From: Candidatus Baldrarchaeota archaeon
GTDB lineage: Archaea > Asgardarchaeota > Baldrarchaeia > Baldrarchaeales > DXJG01
Direction: 5' to 3'
Assembly (NCBI GenBank): GCA_019056805.1
Contig: DXJG01000009.1
Span: forward strand, 274,769 to 338,768
Length of the DNA stretch: 64,000 bases
Below the pieces are notes generated by a model. The model saw nothing but the letters and a program-made list of their open reading frames with translations. It did no database searches and had not been told where the DNA came from. The position numbers and the translations under genes were made by a program. Below, piece after piece: positions 9,007 to 18,361 of this stretch (within the stretch, counting starts at the first letter, position 1; each line of letters opens with the position of its first letter).

Positions 9007-9312
9007 CTATTCATCACCAAGATTTGGAAGTTTTTTTAGTTTAAATATCACTGTACCTCCACTTGTGTAGGGTGGCCCAGGGTCTGGACACTGTACGTAT
9101 CCTTCGTCATCTTTTGATCCTATGCCTAGTTTTTTAGCGGAATATCCTCTTGCTAATGCTTGTAGAAAAGTCTGTATTGCTATGAACGCGTGCACACATA
9201 CCTTGGTTTCTGGTTTTACTACGAGTTTGGGCATTTCAACTAAGAAACTATCACCTACCTCGTACACTGGACATTTTCCTCGCACTTCCACTATCTCTAC
9301 CCGTATTCTCAC
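9007..9312 (-). CDS. TIGR04076 family small protein
   Basis: 101 residues of a family known only by its pattern: VEVRGKCPVYEVGDSFLVE at the start, a middle KVCVHAFIAIQTFLQAL, and YVQCPDPGPPY followed by VIFKLKKL. Conserved cysteines (three here: GKC, VCVHA, QCPDP) and a histidine could bind metal, but this is a guess. It starts 2 nt after wecB and ends 2 nt before a GT4 gene, so it is translationally tied to them. A paralogue sits beside the second wecBC pair at 54874-55197. A role in the UDP-ManNAc branch, such as a structural partner, is inferred from this repeated linkage. Confidence 0.8.
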   Translation of the reverse strand: MRIRVEIVEVRGKCPVYEVGDSFLVEMPKLVVKPETKVCVHAFIAIQTFLQALARGYSAKKLGIGSKDDEGYVQCPDPGPPYTSGGTVIFKLKKLPNLGDE

Positions 9313-9314
9313 TT

Positions 9315-10421
9315 TTACTCAACTCCAATTTGTTCAAGAAACTTCTTAGTTATGTTCGTTATTCTTTGTGATGCTTTTCCATCACCATAGAGAGTTACTG
9401 CATTGACAGGTTCAGGTTTATTGTCTAAAAATTTCCTTATACCATTTAGGATTTTTTCTTTGTTACAGTTCGTGATTATGTTCCAGCCGCATTTGACAGT
9501 TTCAATCCACTCTGTTGTTCTTCTCATGGTCACTACAGGTGTGCCAAGAACAAATGCTTCTTTTTGGAGACCACCACTATCAGTTAAAACTATAGCTGCA
9601 TCCTTTGCCAATTTAAGACTCTCAAAGTAGCTTAAAGGTTTAATAAGATACACATCTTGATGTTCAGTGAGTTTTTCTAGTAAATTGTATTCTGATAATC
9701 TTTTCTTTGTTCTAGGGTGTAAGGGAAGGACAACTTTAAGACCATACTTTTCAGGTATGAGTCTAAGTGCTTCAACTATTTCCTTAAGTTTTTCAGGATA
9801 ATCTACATTTTCAGCTCTATGGGTTGTCGTGTAGATGTAGTTGTTGGATTCAACCTCTACTGGTAACTCTGTTTTATCTATTTTATTCTTATACTGGATT
9901 ATGTTGTCAATCATAACGTCTCCCGTTAGATATGCACGATTTTTGTCTATTCCTTCGTGAAGTAAATTTTGGTAGGCGGTTTCTGTGGGGGCGAAGAGTA
10001 GACTGCTCATATGATCCACTAGGACACGATTAATTTCCTCAGCCATGAAAGGTAATCTAGATCTGAGGCCAGCTTCAACGTGAAATACGTGGATGCCTAA
10101 TTTAACAGCTGCTAATGCACCAGCTAACGCGCTATTAGTATCACCAGGTACAATGACAACTTTGGGTTTAATTTCGAAATAAGCTTTTTCAAGTCTCTCA
10201 AGCATTAAACCAGTTTGTTCACCATGACTACCGCTACCAACGCCAAGATGCATAATAGGTTCTGGTAAATTAAGTTCTTCAAAAAATACACGATCCATTT
10301 CATAATCGTAGTGCTGACCAGTATGAATTATTTGAAACTTTAAATCTTCATCTTTAAACGTTTTCACAAGTACAGCCAATTTAATGAATTGCGGCCTAGT
10401 ACCAACTACTATAGTGATCAA
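9315..10421 (-). CDS. wecB: UDP-N-acetylglucosamine 2-epimerase
   Basis: 368 residues, the normal size. Converts UDP-GlcNAc to UDP-ManNAc in the cytoplasm. Seen: VVGTRPQFIKLA at the N-terminus, PGDTNSALAGALAA, HVEAGLRS with acidic residues in MAEEINR, the TTHRAENVDYP loop, and LTDSGGLQKEA followed by VTMRRTTEWIE. These are the nucleotide- and catalysis-related motifs of non-hydrolysing WecB/MnaA. First gene of an operon with a TIGR04076 gene and a GT4 glycosyltransferase. The dehydrogenase at 12.5 kb may take its product onwards to UDP-ManNAcA. A second, divergent wecB is at 52.4 kb. Confidence 0.93.
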   Translation of the reverse strand: MITIVVGTRPQFIKLAVLVKTFKDEDLKFQIIHTGQHYDYEMDRVFFEELNLPEPIMHLGVGSGSHGEQTGLMLERLEKAYFEIKPKVVIVPGDTNSALAGALAAVKLGIHVFHVEAGLRSRLPFMAEEINRVLVDHMSSLLFAPTETAYQNLLHEGIDKNRAYLTGDVMIDNIIQYKNKIDKTELPVEVESNNYIYTTTHRAENVDYPEKLKEIVEALRLIPEKYGLKVVLPLHPRTKKRLSEYNLLEKLTEHQDVYLIKPLSYFESLKLAKDAAIVLTDSGGLQKEAFVLGTPVVTMRRTTEWIETVKCGWNIITNCNKEKILNGIRKFLDNKPEPVNAVTLYGDGKASQRITNITKKFLEQIGVE

Positions 10422-10790
10422 CGTTAACGCCTCGGGTCATAACGGCTTTATATGTAAATTTAAATATTTCCAGACATATTCCTATTTAATCTGTTCAATA
10501 AATATAAATAATTAAAGCTACACTTGCTAGTTTTTAAGTTCGTTGTTCGATGAATTAAATAATTTTGTCAGTATGCTTATTTTTGGTTCCAAAAAATAAC
10601 TTTTATATGATACTGTTATCAAAGAACAAAGCTAAACAGATACTAGTTCATATAGTTTTATATCTAAAAATACAATAATAAGAGGTTCGATGTCACAGTA
10701 CAAACAAAATAAAATATATATTGTCACTTCTATCTATCGGAAAAGATTTCACTAAAAATATATAGTTGTGGACACGGTTTGGTGATAGTC
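10422..10790. promoter_or_regulatory. Divergent intergenic region
   Basis: Between wecB (left) and the flippase (right). It is AT-rich with TATA-like runs such as CTTTTATATGA at about 10600-10610 and AAAATATATATTG near 10708-10720. No short gene or RNA could be supported. Confidence 0.3.
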
Positions 10791-12389
10791 TTGGATGATG
10801 AAATTTTAAAGAGTGCAAAGATAACAGTGAGAAGTGGAGCGTTTTTGACCGTGGGCCGTATAATTTCTACGTTAATATCTTTTACAACAATGATTTTTGT
10901 CATTAGACTTCTAGGTGAAGAACAATATGGACTTTACGGATTAGTACTTGTTCCAATTTCTATGATTATGCTTTTTCGTGATTGGGGAATCCCCCCAGCA
11001 TTAACAAAATACGTTGCATGGTTTAAGACAAGAAATCGTATTTATGAAATTAAAAAACTTATTATTTTATCTCTTTTTTTCACCACTTCTATCGGTATAA
11101 TATTAACTATTATTACATCCACTTTAGCCACGTCAATTGCTGTATTTTATCGAAAACCTGAAGTTGCTCCATTAATTAGAATTGTATCCTTAGTTCTGCT
11201 TGCGGGAGCAATTTACAATGTTGCCTGGAACGTATTTTTAGGATTTGAGGATACAAAATATAACGCAGCTATGCTAGTAATCAATGCTATTATGAAGGGC
11301 GGTCTTGCACTTGTTTTAGTCTTGTTGGGTTATGGTGTTTTAGGAGCAATCATAGGTTATGTAATAGGTTTCTTTGCTTCTGCAATACTTGGAATACTCT
11401 TTATTCCTGGAGAAATTTCAAAATACAGAGGAAACAAAAGCAACAAAACCCCTACGTTGAATCAAGATTTAGGTTGGTGGGATGTACTAAGGGTTCTTTT
11501 GGGTTTCGGTTTTCCATTGGCAGTTGCGAGTATAATTGCTGGTTTTGGTAAGCAATTTTATAGTTTTATAGCTGGTAGATATTGTAGCAAATGGGATTTT
11601 GGTAATTACAGTGCTGCAACTACTTTGTTAACTCCGTTACCCATTTTAGCCATGCCCATTTCAACCGTATTGTTTCCGGCGTATTCCAAAATTAATGGCG
11701 TAAAAGAACGTAAACTTCTTGACTCCGCGTTCAGATTAGCTGTAAAATATGTCTCATTGTTAATAGTTCCAGTAGCCGCACTTATTATGGGGCTTTCAGA
11801 ACCTTTAAAGGAGGTGCTTTTTGGTAAAAGTTTCCCTGATGCTTCATTTTACTTAGTGCTTTTAGCAGCTGTATATTTATATACCACAATTGGTTATCTT
11901 AACCTTGGTCCGTTATTGTCAGGGCAGGGATATACGAAAACTGTAATGATCGCCAACTTATTAGGACTATTGGTGGGTATTCCGGTAAGTTTTTTGGTTA
12001 TACCTTTGTTAGGTATTGTTGGTTTGATTTTAACGAATATTGTGGTGGCAAGCATATTAACAGCGTTTTTCCTTGTTTTTATTAAAAAGAAATTGGGAAT
12101 TACTGTTGAGTGGGAATGTTCTATTAAAATTTTGTTAGCTGGTTGTCTTAGTGGTTTTGTTGCATATTTTTTGCGGATGTGGATTAACGGTCATCCCATT
12201 GTTGAGTTGCTGATTGGAGGATTCGTGGGTCTTGGTGTATATATTTTCATTGTTCTGATTACTCGTGCTTTAACTATGGAGGATATTCGTAATCTTAAAG
12301 TTATTTTTGGTAGTATTCACCCTCTTAAACGTGTTTTGAAACCACATGCAAGGAAAATAGAGGAAATTTTAAAGAAAATACTTGAATAA
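10791..12389 (+). CDS. Wzx-like oligosaccharide flippase
   Basis: A polytopic membrane protein of about 532 residues in the MATE-like polysaccharide export (PST) superfamily, expected to flip lipid-linked sugars across the membrane. N-terminal pattern RSGAFLTVGRIISTLISF and FVIRLLGEEQYGLYGLVLVP is characteristic, with about 13-14 hydrophobic stretches following and the repeat-like FGNYSAATTLLTPLPILAMPISTVLFPAY in the middle. TTG at 10791 has GGTGAT upstream; in-frame TTG 10779 and GTG 10782 precede it. About 140 nt upstream of wecC on the same strand. Related to, but distinct from, the flippase at 59.9 kb. Confidence 0.87.
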   Translation: MDDEILKSAKITVRSGAFLTVGRIISTLISFTTMIFVIRLLGEEQYGLYGLVLVPISMIMLFRDWGIPPALTKYVAWFKTRNRIYEIKKLIILSLFFTTSIGIILTIITSTLATSIAVFYRKPEVAPLIRIVSLVLLAGAIYNVAWNVFLGFEDTKYNAAMLVINAIMKGGLALVLVLLGYGVLGAIIGYVIGFFASAILGILFIPGEISKYRGNKSNKTPTLNQDLGWWDVLRVLLGFGFPLAVASIIAGFGKQFYSFIAGRYCSKWDFGNYSAATTLLTPLPILAMPISTVLFPAYSKINGVKERKLLDSAFRLAVKYVSLLIVPVAALIMGLSEPLKEVLFGKSFPDASFYLVLLAAVYLYTTIGYLNLGPLLSGQGYTKTVMIANLLGLLVGIPVSFLVIPLLGIVGLILTNIVVASILTAFFLVFIKKKLGITVEWECSIKILLAGCLSGFVAYFLRMWINGHPIVELLIGGFVGLGVYIFIVLITRALTMEDIRNLKVIFGSIHPLKRVLKPHARKIEEILKKILE

Positions 12390-12528
12390 TAGTTATAAGA
12401 TATAAATTTATCAACAATGTGAAAAACCATAAGTTTAATTTAGTTTCAAATTTGCTACTCACCCTAAAAATATTACAATATCAAGAAATTGCTCAATTTC
12501 ACTTCAAATATTATTGTGGGGGCTTGTC

Positions 12529-13851
12529 TTGAATTTAGATAAAATAGCGGTCTATGGTCTTGGTGGTATTGGTTTAGGTATTTGTGCTGCTTGGATCAGA
12601 GCTGGATATAAAATTATCGGCGTCGATATAGATAGCAATAAGATTAGGGATATCAATCAAGGAATTGTTAGACATCCCGATCCTCTAGTTATCGAAACTG
12701 TCTCAAAAGCTGTTAAGGAAAAACATTTTCACGGGACCGTAGATGGCGTTGAAGCTTCCAAGTTAAGTAAAATTAAGATCGTCGCTGTACCTCTATTTAT
12801 TAAGGGAAGAGACCCAGATTTTACGGCCATAGATGATGCCGTTAATAAAATTGCTAAAGGACTTAAGAAGGACGATATTGTCATAGTAGAAACTAGTCTT
12901 CCACCTGGAACCACCATGAAAAGAATAAAACCAATACTTGAATCAATAAGCGGATTAAAAGCTGAAGAAGACTTCTTTCTCGCACACTCCCCTGAAAGAG
13001 TTATGATTGAACATGTTGTTAAAGATATCGAAGAATCCTATCCGAAAATTATAGGCGGTGTTGGACCAAAGTCCACCGAAATTGTAGCTCAATTATATAC
13101 AAAAATAGCGAAAAAGGGAGTCATCAAGGTAATGAATGCCACAGCCGCAGAGTTTGAAAAACTCATCGAAGGCGTCTACCGTGACGTCAACATAGCACTT
13201 GCAAACGAGCTAGCTAAGCTTGCCAAGGCACTAGGGATAGACTTTGAAGAAACTAGAATAGCAGCCAATAGTCAACCCTATTCACACGTCCATAAGCCTG
13301 GACCAGGTGTCGGAGGAATATGCATACCAGTATACCCATATCTATTAACGTGGGTTGCGAAAAACTTTGGCATCAAACTTGAATTAACATCATTAGCCAG
13401 AAAAATTAACGAAGAGAGGCCTAGAGAGGTTGTTAAGCTTGTCGAAGAAGCAATAAACCGATTAAATAACAGTAAACCCGTTATAGTCATTTTAGGTATA
13501 GCCTTTCGTGGTGGCACTAACGATACGAGAAATTCTCCTTCCTTGGAGATAGCAAAAACATTGGCAAAAAAATACAGAGTTAAAGTTTTTGATCCATATA
13601 TAAAACCCTCAATACTTCAAAATTTAGGTTTTGAAACCGCGTCTAGTCTCGAAGAATTGTTAACAGGAGTAGACATTGTTATTATAGCTACAGATCACCC
13701 TGAATTTAAAAATATAAATCTCCATGAAATTAAAAAATTAAGTGGCAAGGATAAAATGGCAATAGTCGACGCCAGAGATTTAATTGAACTTAAAGATCTT
13801 CCATCCAACATAATATACACAGGAATCGGAAGACCTTGGATAGAGACATAA
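12529..13851 (+). CDS. UDP-ManNAc/UDP-glucose dehydrogenase family (WecC-like)
   Basis: About 440 residues. Oxidises C6 of a UDP-sugar to a uronate with NAD+. Seen: Rossmann VYGLGGIGLGICAAW, IIGVDIDSNKI, VETSLPPGTT, HSPERVM, and the catalytic cysteine region GPGVGGICIPVYPYLLTW. The C-terminal NAD/UDP domain has GIAFRGGTNDTRNSPS and VFDPY. Compared with the second dehydrogenase (GGSCLTKDPYML, 53.5 kb), the residues after Cys are IPVYPY instead of a KDP type, a difference that may reflect substrate class. TTG at 12529 is preferred (GTGGGGG about 7 nt upstream) over TTG 12514. Probably paired with wecB at 9.3 kb. Confidence 0.88.
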   Translation: MNLDKIAVYGLGGIGLGICAAWIRAGYKIIGVDIDSNKIRDINQGIVRHPDPLVIETVSKAVKEKHFHGTVDGVEASKLSKIKIVAVPLFIKGRDPDFTAIDDAVNKIAKGLKKDDIVIVETSLPPGTTMKRIKPILESISGLKAEEDFFLAHSPERVMIEHVVKDIEESYPKIIGGVGPKSTEIVAQLYTKIAKKGVIKVMNATAAEFEKLIEGVYRDVNIALANELAKLAKALGIDFEETRIAANSQPYSHVHKPGPGVGGICIPVYPYLLTWVAKNFGIKLELTSLARKINEERPREVVKLVEEAINRLNNSKPVIVILGIAFRGGTNDTRNSPSLEIAKTLAKKYRVKVFDPYIKPSILQNLGFETASSLEELLTGVDIVIIATDHPEFKNINLHEIKKLSGKDKMAIVDARDLIELKDLPSNIIYTGIGRPWIET

Positions 13852-14373
13852 GTTCATCAAAAGAAATAGAATTCCTATATTTTTGCTTAAAATAATAAAT
13901 TATAATAATGCTAATACTAAAATATCCATTTTCTATAATTTATGATGTTCTTCTAACAAAGATAAAAATTCATAAAGATCATTGTAAGTGTCTGATTTAA
14001 GTTAGGCGGTTTTAGGTAAAATATGAAATAAAGACCAGACACAAGAGGAATGTATAGTACAAGGATTTCTAGTATTTTATTTGCAGAAACAGCTAATCTA
14101 CGAGGTAAATAAACAATTTGTGATCCAGCTAAGCTTTTGAAAATATTTTAGAAACTTCTTATCGATTTAATCAATAATTAAGTTTTTTATGAGGATAAAG
14201 CAGAAGACTGAGAAAACATGAAGCCTCATGTAATTCGCAGTTACAAAGTAGTTTTAAGCTCGAAGATTTTATAAAGAGATATTTTTAAGCATTTGAGGGA
14301 TAGCGTTAGACTTGCTTTAATACGTTATGAGAATCGCTGCTAGAAACTTAGCTAAAGGGGGCTAGATTAATAG
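13852..14373. other. Gene-free stretch
   Basis: AT-rich spacer of about 520 nt with stops in all frames. A TATA-like TATTTTTAAGCA at about 14280-14291 may serve the MFS gene. It marks the border between the glycan genes and the sugar-acid genes. Nothing else recognised. Confidence 0.35.
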
Positions 14374-15654
14374 ATGCATGAAGGTAAGTCTCATGGTTTT
14401 CTTAGGAGGTTTTCTTTTATTCGTGGAAATGTTCTTGTTGTAGCTGTTACTGTTGGGTTTTGGTCTTTTGGTATGAGAATGACTCAGTCCTATGCTTCTT
14501 TATACATTCTTGCTCTTGGCGCTTCTCCATTTATTTTGGGCATCATTAGTGCTGTTTCAACTTTTGTTTTAGCTTTTATACGTATTCCTGGAGGATATAT
14601 TGCCGATCGATGGGGTAGAAAAAGAGTTATTTATTCTTTAACTTTCTTTGTTGCTTTAACTTATTTTATTTATGCTTTTGCGATCGATTGGACATGGATT
14701 TTAGTTGCTGCAATCCTTTCAAGCTTAAGTTTACTGTACCAACCTGCTCTGCAAGCTATTGTTGCTGACAGTCTTCCCCCTGAAAGTAGAGGCATTGGAT
14801 ACAGCATCATACGTCTTCTACCCGTAATTGTGGGGATTCCCGGGTCTATCATTGCTTTGATTCTTGTGAAAAATATGGGTCTAGTCCCAGGTATGCGAAT
14901 AGCTTATGTCATTGCTGCTGTTATGGGAATTATGGCTGCTTTATTTAGATGGCTTTTCCTAAAAGAAACTTTAACTAGGCATGATGATTTTAAGGCTAAT
15001 GATGTTGGAGAAATCTCTAAGGAAGTTTTCTCCAAGCTTTTTGAAGCTATGAAAAAGGTTAGAAAAGATTTCTTGAAGCTTCTCTTTATTTATTGTATGT
15101 TTAGCTTTGCGGCTTCCTTTATTCTTTCAGGTAGAGGTGCTGGGGAAGTTGCTGGAGCTGGTCTTTGGATGGTTTTTGCGATAGATGTTTTAAAGCTTAG
15201 TGAAGTTGATTGGGGATGGATTGTTACTTTTGCTAGAATTGTAACTGCCTTCTGTATTATTCCCATAGGTCTCCTTGTAGACACGATTGGCAGGAAAAAA
15301 TCTCTTATAATTTTTCTTTTGTTAGCATCTATTTCCGCGTACTTGTTTATTTATCCGCCTAGTTTTTACATGATTTTCCTTGCATATTCTATTTATGTAA
15401 TTGCACAATTTGGCCTTATGACGGCTTATCAATCAATGAGAGCAGACCTAGTTCCACTAGAAATGAGAGGAAGAGTTATAAGTGGATCTGCATTAATAGT
15501 TAGCCTTGTTTCAGTTCCAGCAAGTATTCTTGGAGGATACTTCTACAATTATGTAGATCCCCGAATACCATTTACAATTTTCGCAATAGTAACCTTGATA
15601 TGTGCTATAATTACAGCAATTAGCCTCAGAGAACCAGAAACAAGGGAAAAATAA
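14374..15654 (+). CDS. Major facilitator superfamily transporter
   Basis: 426 residues with about 12 hydrophobic segments split by a central loop near residues 205-235 (the MFS 6+6 plan). The loop after TM2 carries GGYIADRWGRKRVIY, the MFS motif A, repeated in weaker form after TM8 as LLVDTIGRKKS. An AGGGGG lies upstream of the ATG, at long spacing. It stands next to a kinase, a LarA-like protein and a PdxA-type dehydrogenase that fit sugar-acid breakdown, so it may import the substrate; this is inference, as MFS sequence alone does not show the cargo. Confidence 0.85.
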   Translation: MHEGKSHGFLRRFSFIRGNVLVVAVTVGFWSFGMRMTQSYASLYILALGASPFILGIISAVSTFVLAFIRIPGGYIADRWGRKRVIYSLTFFVALTYFIYAFAIDWTWILVAAILSSLSLLYQPALQAIVADSLPPESRGIGYSIIRLLPVIVGIPGSIIALILVKNMGLVPGMRIAYVIAAVMGIMAALFRWLFLKETLTRHDDFKANDVGEISKEVFSKLFEAMKKVRKDFLKLLFIYCMFSFAASFILSGRGAGEVAGAGLWMVFAIDVLKLSEVDWGWIVTFARIVTAFCIIPIGLLVDTIGRKKSLIIFLLLASISAYLFIYPPSFYMIFLAYSIYVIAQFGLMTAYQSMRADLVPLEMRGRVISGSALIVSLVSVPASILGGYFYNYVDPRIPFTIFAIVTLICAIITAISLREPETREK

Positions 15655-15666
15655 ACACTAAATATG

Positions 15667-16971
15667 TTATTTATTTTTAAGATAGCTATATAAGTTTATT
15701 AAGGTATTTTCGTCTCCAAATCCTCCTGCTTTCGTTATTAAAAACAGTTCCTTACCTCTATTAAGTTTAACATTGCAGAGAGGTATTCCTGGGAGTACCT
15801 CGTCAACTATGTCTACATGTTTTGCTTTTATACTTTCTAAAAACGCGTAAGCGGTATCGCCTCCAGTTACTATAATTTTTGTTAAATGAGGAACCATGTT
15901 TAGAATATTATTAGCTATATTGGTTAATGTTTCAAGAATAATATTTCTAAGGTTTGCTTTACTCATATTTTTCTTTGCTGCCAATGTTAGAACTTCATCC
16001 ACTTCATTTCGATTATCTGCAGTTCTTATTACAACGTCTACACCATTTTTTAGTTTTGAAACAATCTTCTTAACATATGCATTGTACGGATAGGGTTTTG
16101 TGGGTTCCAGGATTAAAGGTTCTATATCTATCTTGATGTACGGTATCTGAGTTGTGGAAATGAGTTTTTCTACTTGTCTTATAGATATTTCATTTACAGA
16201 AGCAGCAATTATCATTACTAGAGATCTTTTCTTATCCTCTTTCAGTAGTTTTGCTAGAGGGGAAGCCAGCCCTGCGGATCCGCTTGCAACAAGTTTGAAA
16301 TCGTCTTTTCTTAATTTTATGTATGCGATAGCTATATTTTCCAAGTGCTGAGTTGTTGCAGCATCAAAAGTTAGTATTTTATACCCAGATTTTATGGCAT
16401 CTATGATTTTTCGCTCTATTTCCAAGCTTCCTTTGGCAACAGTTTCTATGTCTATATGTTTAATGTTATATTTGGACTGAGAGGCAATTATTGTGGGTAA
16501 ATAGGATTCTGCGATAGGAGTATGTGGATCTTTTGAAAAAGATGTTTGTGATAAGGGAATGCCTCGAACAAGTTCATATCCACCTACTACCATTCTTCCC
16601 TGTTCCATAAAAGCTGGAGTTAGAAGCACAGCATCTAAATCAAGTATATCTATAAGCGCATCTATTTCTGATCCTATATTACCACGCAAGGTAGAATCTA
16701 TCTTTTTATAAATAATATCATAGCCGAGATTAGTTACTAATTTAGATGTTTCTGCTATTTTTTCATACGCTTTTGATGAAGATAACGCTCTAGTTTCTGT
16801 ATCAAGTACCAACACATTTATTTCATCATTATCCAAAATAGTTGGTAATGTTAACGGGTCATCTACGATAACGGTACGAGTTTTCAGACCTGCAACTGTG
16901 AATTTCACACCTGTGTCGAGAGCCCCTGTTAAATCGTCAGCTAAAATACATAGTTTTCTGTTCTCTCCCAT
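15667..16971 (-). CDS. Four-carbon acid sugar kinase family (DUF1537)
   Basis: 434 residues. DUF1537 proteins phosphorylate D-threonate, L-threonate or D-erythronate with ATP. Seen: N-terminal sugar-acid domain LADDLTGALDTGVKF and IYKKIDSTLRGNIG; C-terminal nucleotide domain IIVTGGDTAYAFLE, VLPGIPLCNV and ITKAGGFGD. Both domains are complete. It is divergent from the LarA-like and PdxA-type genes with only about 110 nt between starts, so a shared control region is likely. Established work links DUF1537 kinases with PdxA2 dehydrogenases in such catabolic pathways; the exact isomer used here is unknown. Confidence 0.88.
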   Translation of the reverse strand: MGENRKLCILADDLTGALDTGVKFTVAGLKTRTVIVDDPLTLPTILDNDEINVLVLDTETRALSSSKAYEKIAETSKLVTNLGYDIIYKKIDSTLRGNIGSEIDALIDILDLDAVLLTPAFMEQGRMVVGGYELVRGIPLSQTSFSKDPHTPIAESYLPTIIASQSKYNIKHIDIETVAKGSLEIERKIIDAIKSGYKILTFDAATTQHLENIAIAYIKLRKDDFKLVASGSAGLASPLAKLLKEDKKRSLVMIIAASVNEISIRQVEKLISTTQIPYIKIDIEPLILEPTKPYPYNAYVKKIVSKLKNGVDVVIRTADNRNEVDEVLTLAAKKNMSKANLRNIILETLTNIANNILNMVPHLTKIIVTGGDTAYAFLESIKAKHVDIVDEVLPGIPLCNVKLNRGKELFLITKAGGFGDENTLINLYSYLKNK

Positions 16972-17082
16972 TTAACTATCCCTGCCTATAGTTAGAGAGT
17001 ATTCTTATATTTTGTTGATAGATATTTTGTTAAAGAGTTTAATATAACTATGTTCCATGATTTTAGAGTAGGAGAAATTGTT
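16972..17082. promoter_or_regulatory. Divergent promoter region of the sugar-acid genes
   Basis: Short AT-rich space between the kinase gene (left) and the LarA-like gene (right). TTCTTATATTTTGTTG and GAGTTTAATATAAC look like TATA elements facing opposite ways. No clear palindromic operator was seen. Confidence 0.35.
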
Positions 17083-18360
17083 ATGGGAATAAAAACTATT
17101 GAATTAAACTGCGGAGTTAGTAAAATTCATTTTGATATAGATGAGAGGAACATTTTAGAGATACTGACGCCAAACAGAATTTCTGTAACTAAAAATATTG
17201 AGGATATTATTGTGGATGCTTTGAAGAAACCTATAAGTACCGCTTCTTTGGAAGAAATTGTTAAAGGTAAGAGAAATATTGTTGTGGTGGTTGATGATTA
17301 CACCAGGTTAACACCAGTAGATAAGATAATACCAGTTATTCTGGAGAAGTTTAATGATGCGGGAATAGATGATTCGATGATAAAAATAGTTGTGGCTTTA
17401 GGTACTCATAGACCAATGACCAAAGATGAGATAGTTTCTAAGTTCGGTAAAGAAATTACTAAGAGGGTTGAAATAGTAAATCATGAGTTTAGAAATCCTG
17501 ATGCTTTAATTGATCTAGGTGTTACCGAGAATGATACGCCAGTTCATGTAAATAAGCTAGTTGTAAATGCTGATTTTAAAATCGGTATAGGTAACATTGT
17601 CCCTCATCACATATGTGGTTTTTCAGGTGGAGCTAAAATAGTGGTGCCAGGTGTTTCTGGTGAGACTACAATAGGTGCGGTACATTTACTTAGCACTACA
17701 ACTAGACGTAATTATCTTGGAATTGTAGATAATATTGTTAGACATGAAATGGAGAATGTAGCACGAAGAATAAACTTTAATGTCATTGTCAATGTTGTTT
17801 TAGACCCATTTGGTAACGTTGTGAATGCTGTTTATGGTGATCTGGTTAAAGCTCATAGAACTGGAGTAAAAATCTCTCAACAAATATATGGTGTAAAAAC
17901 GGTCAGTGTTAAACCCGATATTGTTATAGCAAATTCTTATCCAGCTATTTTAGATTGGTGGCAAGCTCATAAGGCTCTGTTCCCAGCTGATATGCTTGTT
18001 AAAGATGGAGGAACGATAATTGTGGTTGCCCCTTGTCCAGAAGGAGTGTCGAAAACTCATCCAGAGTTATTAGAATATGCATGGAAAGATGCGCAAGAAA
18101 TAATTGAGATGGTTAGGAGAGGCGTTGTAAAGGATAAGGTTGCTGCTTCTCTTCTCATTACATGGGCTAAAATACGTGAAAGAGCTGAAGTTTTACTTGT
18201 TTCGCAAGGTCTTTCGCCAGATGAAGTAGAAAAATTAGGTTTTAGATATTTTGAAAATATTGAAAAAGCTCTTGATTACGCGTTTAAGAAGCATGGTAAT
18301 AATTCTAAGGTAAGTATTTTGACCCATGCAGCTGAAACTCTACCTGTTGGTGGTGATTAG
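17083..18360 (+). CDS. LarA-like nickel-pincer racemase/epimerase family (DUF2088)
   Basis: About 425 residues. LarA enzymes racemise or epimerise 2-hydroxy acids using a nickel-pincer nucleotide. Seen: VVDDYTRLTPVDKI, ALGTHRPMT with the catalytic-type His, and NIVPHHICGFSGGAKIVVPG with a second His and the Lys that binds the cofactor in LarA. The C-terminal domain follows in full. ATG at 17083 has AGGAGA 9 nt upstream; an upstream ATG at 17050 lacks a site. The PdxA-type gene begins one base after its stop. In this setting an epimerase linking erythronate/threonate-type acids is a reasonable guess. No larB/C/E cofactor genes are in the window. Confidence 0.85.
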   Translation: MGIKTIELNCGVSKIHFDIDERNILEILTPNRISVTKNIEDIIVDALKKPISTASLEEIVKGKRNIVVVVDDYTRLTPVDKIIPVILEKFNDAGIDDSMIKIVVALGTHRPMTKDEIVSKFGKEITKRVEIVNHEFRNPDALIDLGVTENDTPVHVNKLVVNADFKIGIGNIVPHHICGFSGGAKIVVPGVSGETTIGAVHLLSTTTRRNYLGIVDNIVRHEMENVARRINFNVIVNVVLDPFGNVVNAVYGDLVKAHRTGVKISQQIYGVKTVSVKPDIVIANSYPAILDWWQAHKALFPADMLVKDGGTIIVVAPCPEGVSKTHPELLEYAWKDAQEIIEMVRRGVVKDKVAASLLITWAKIRERAEVLLVSQGLSPDEVEKLGFRYFENIEKALDYAFKKHGNNSKVSILTHAAETLPVGGD

Positions 18361-18361
18361 G

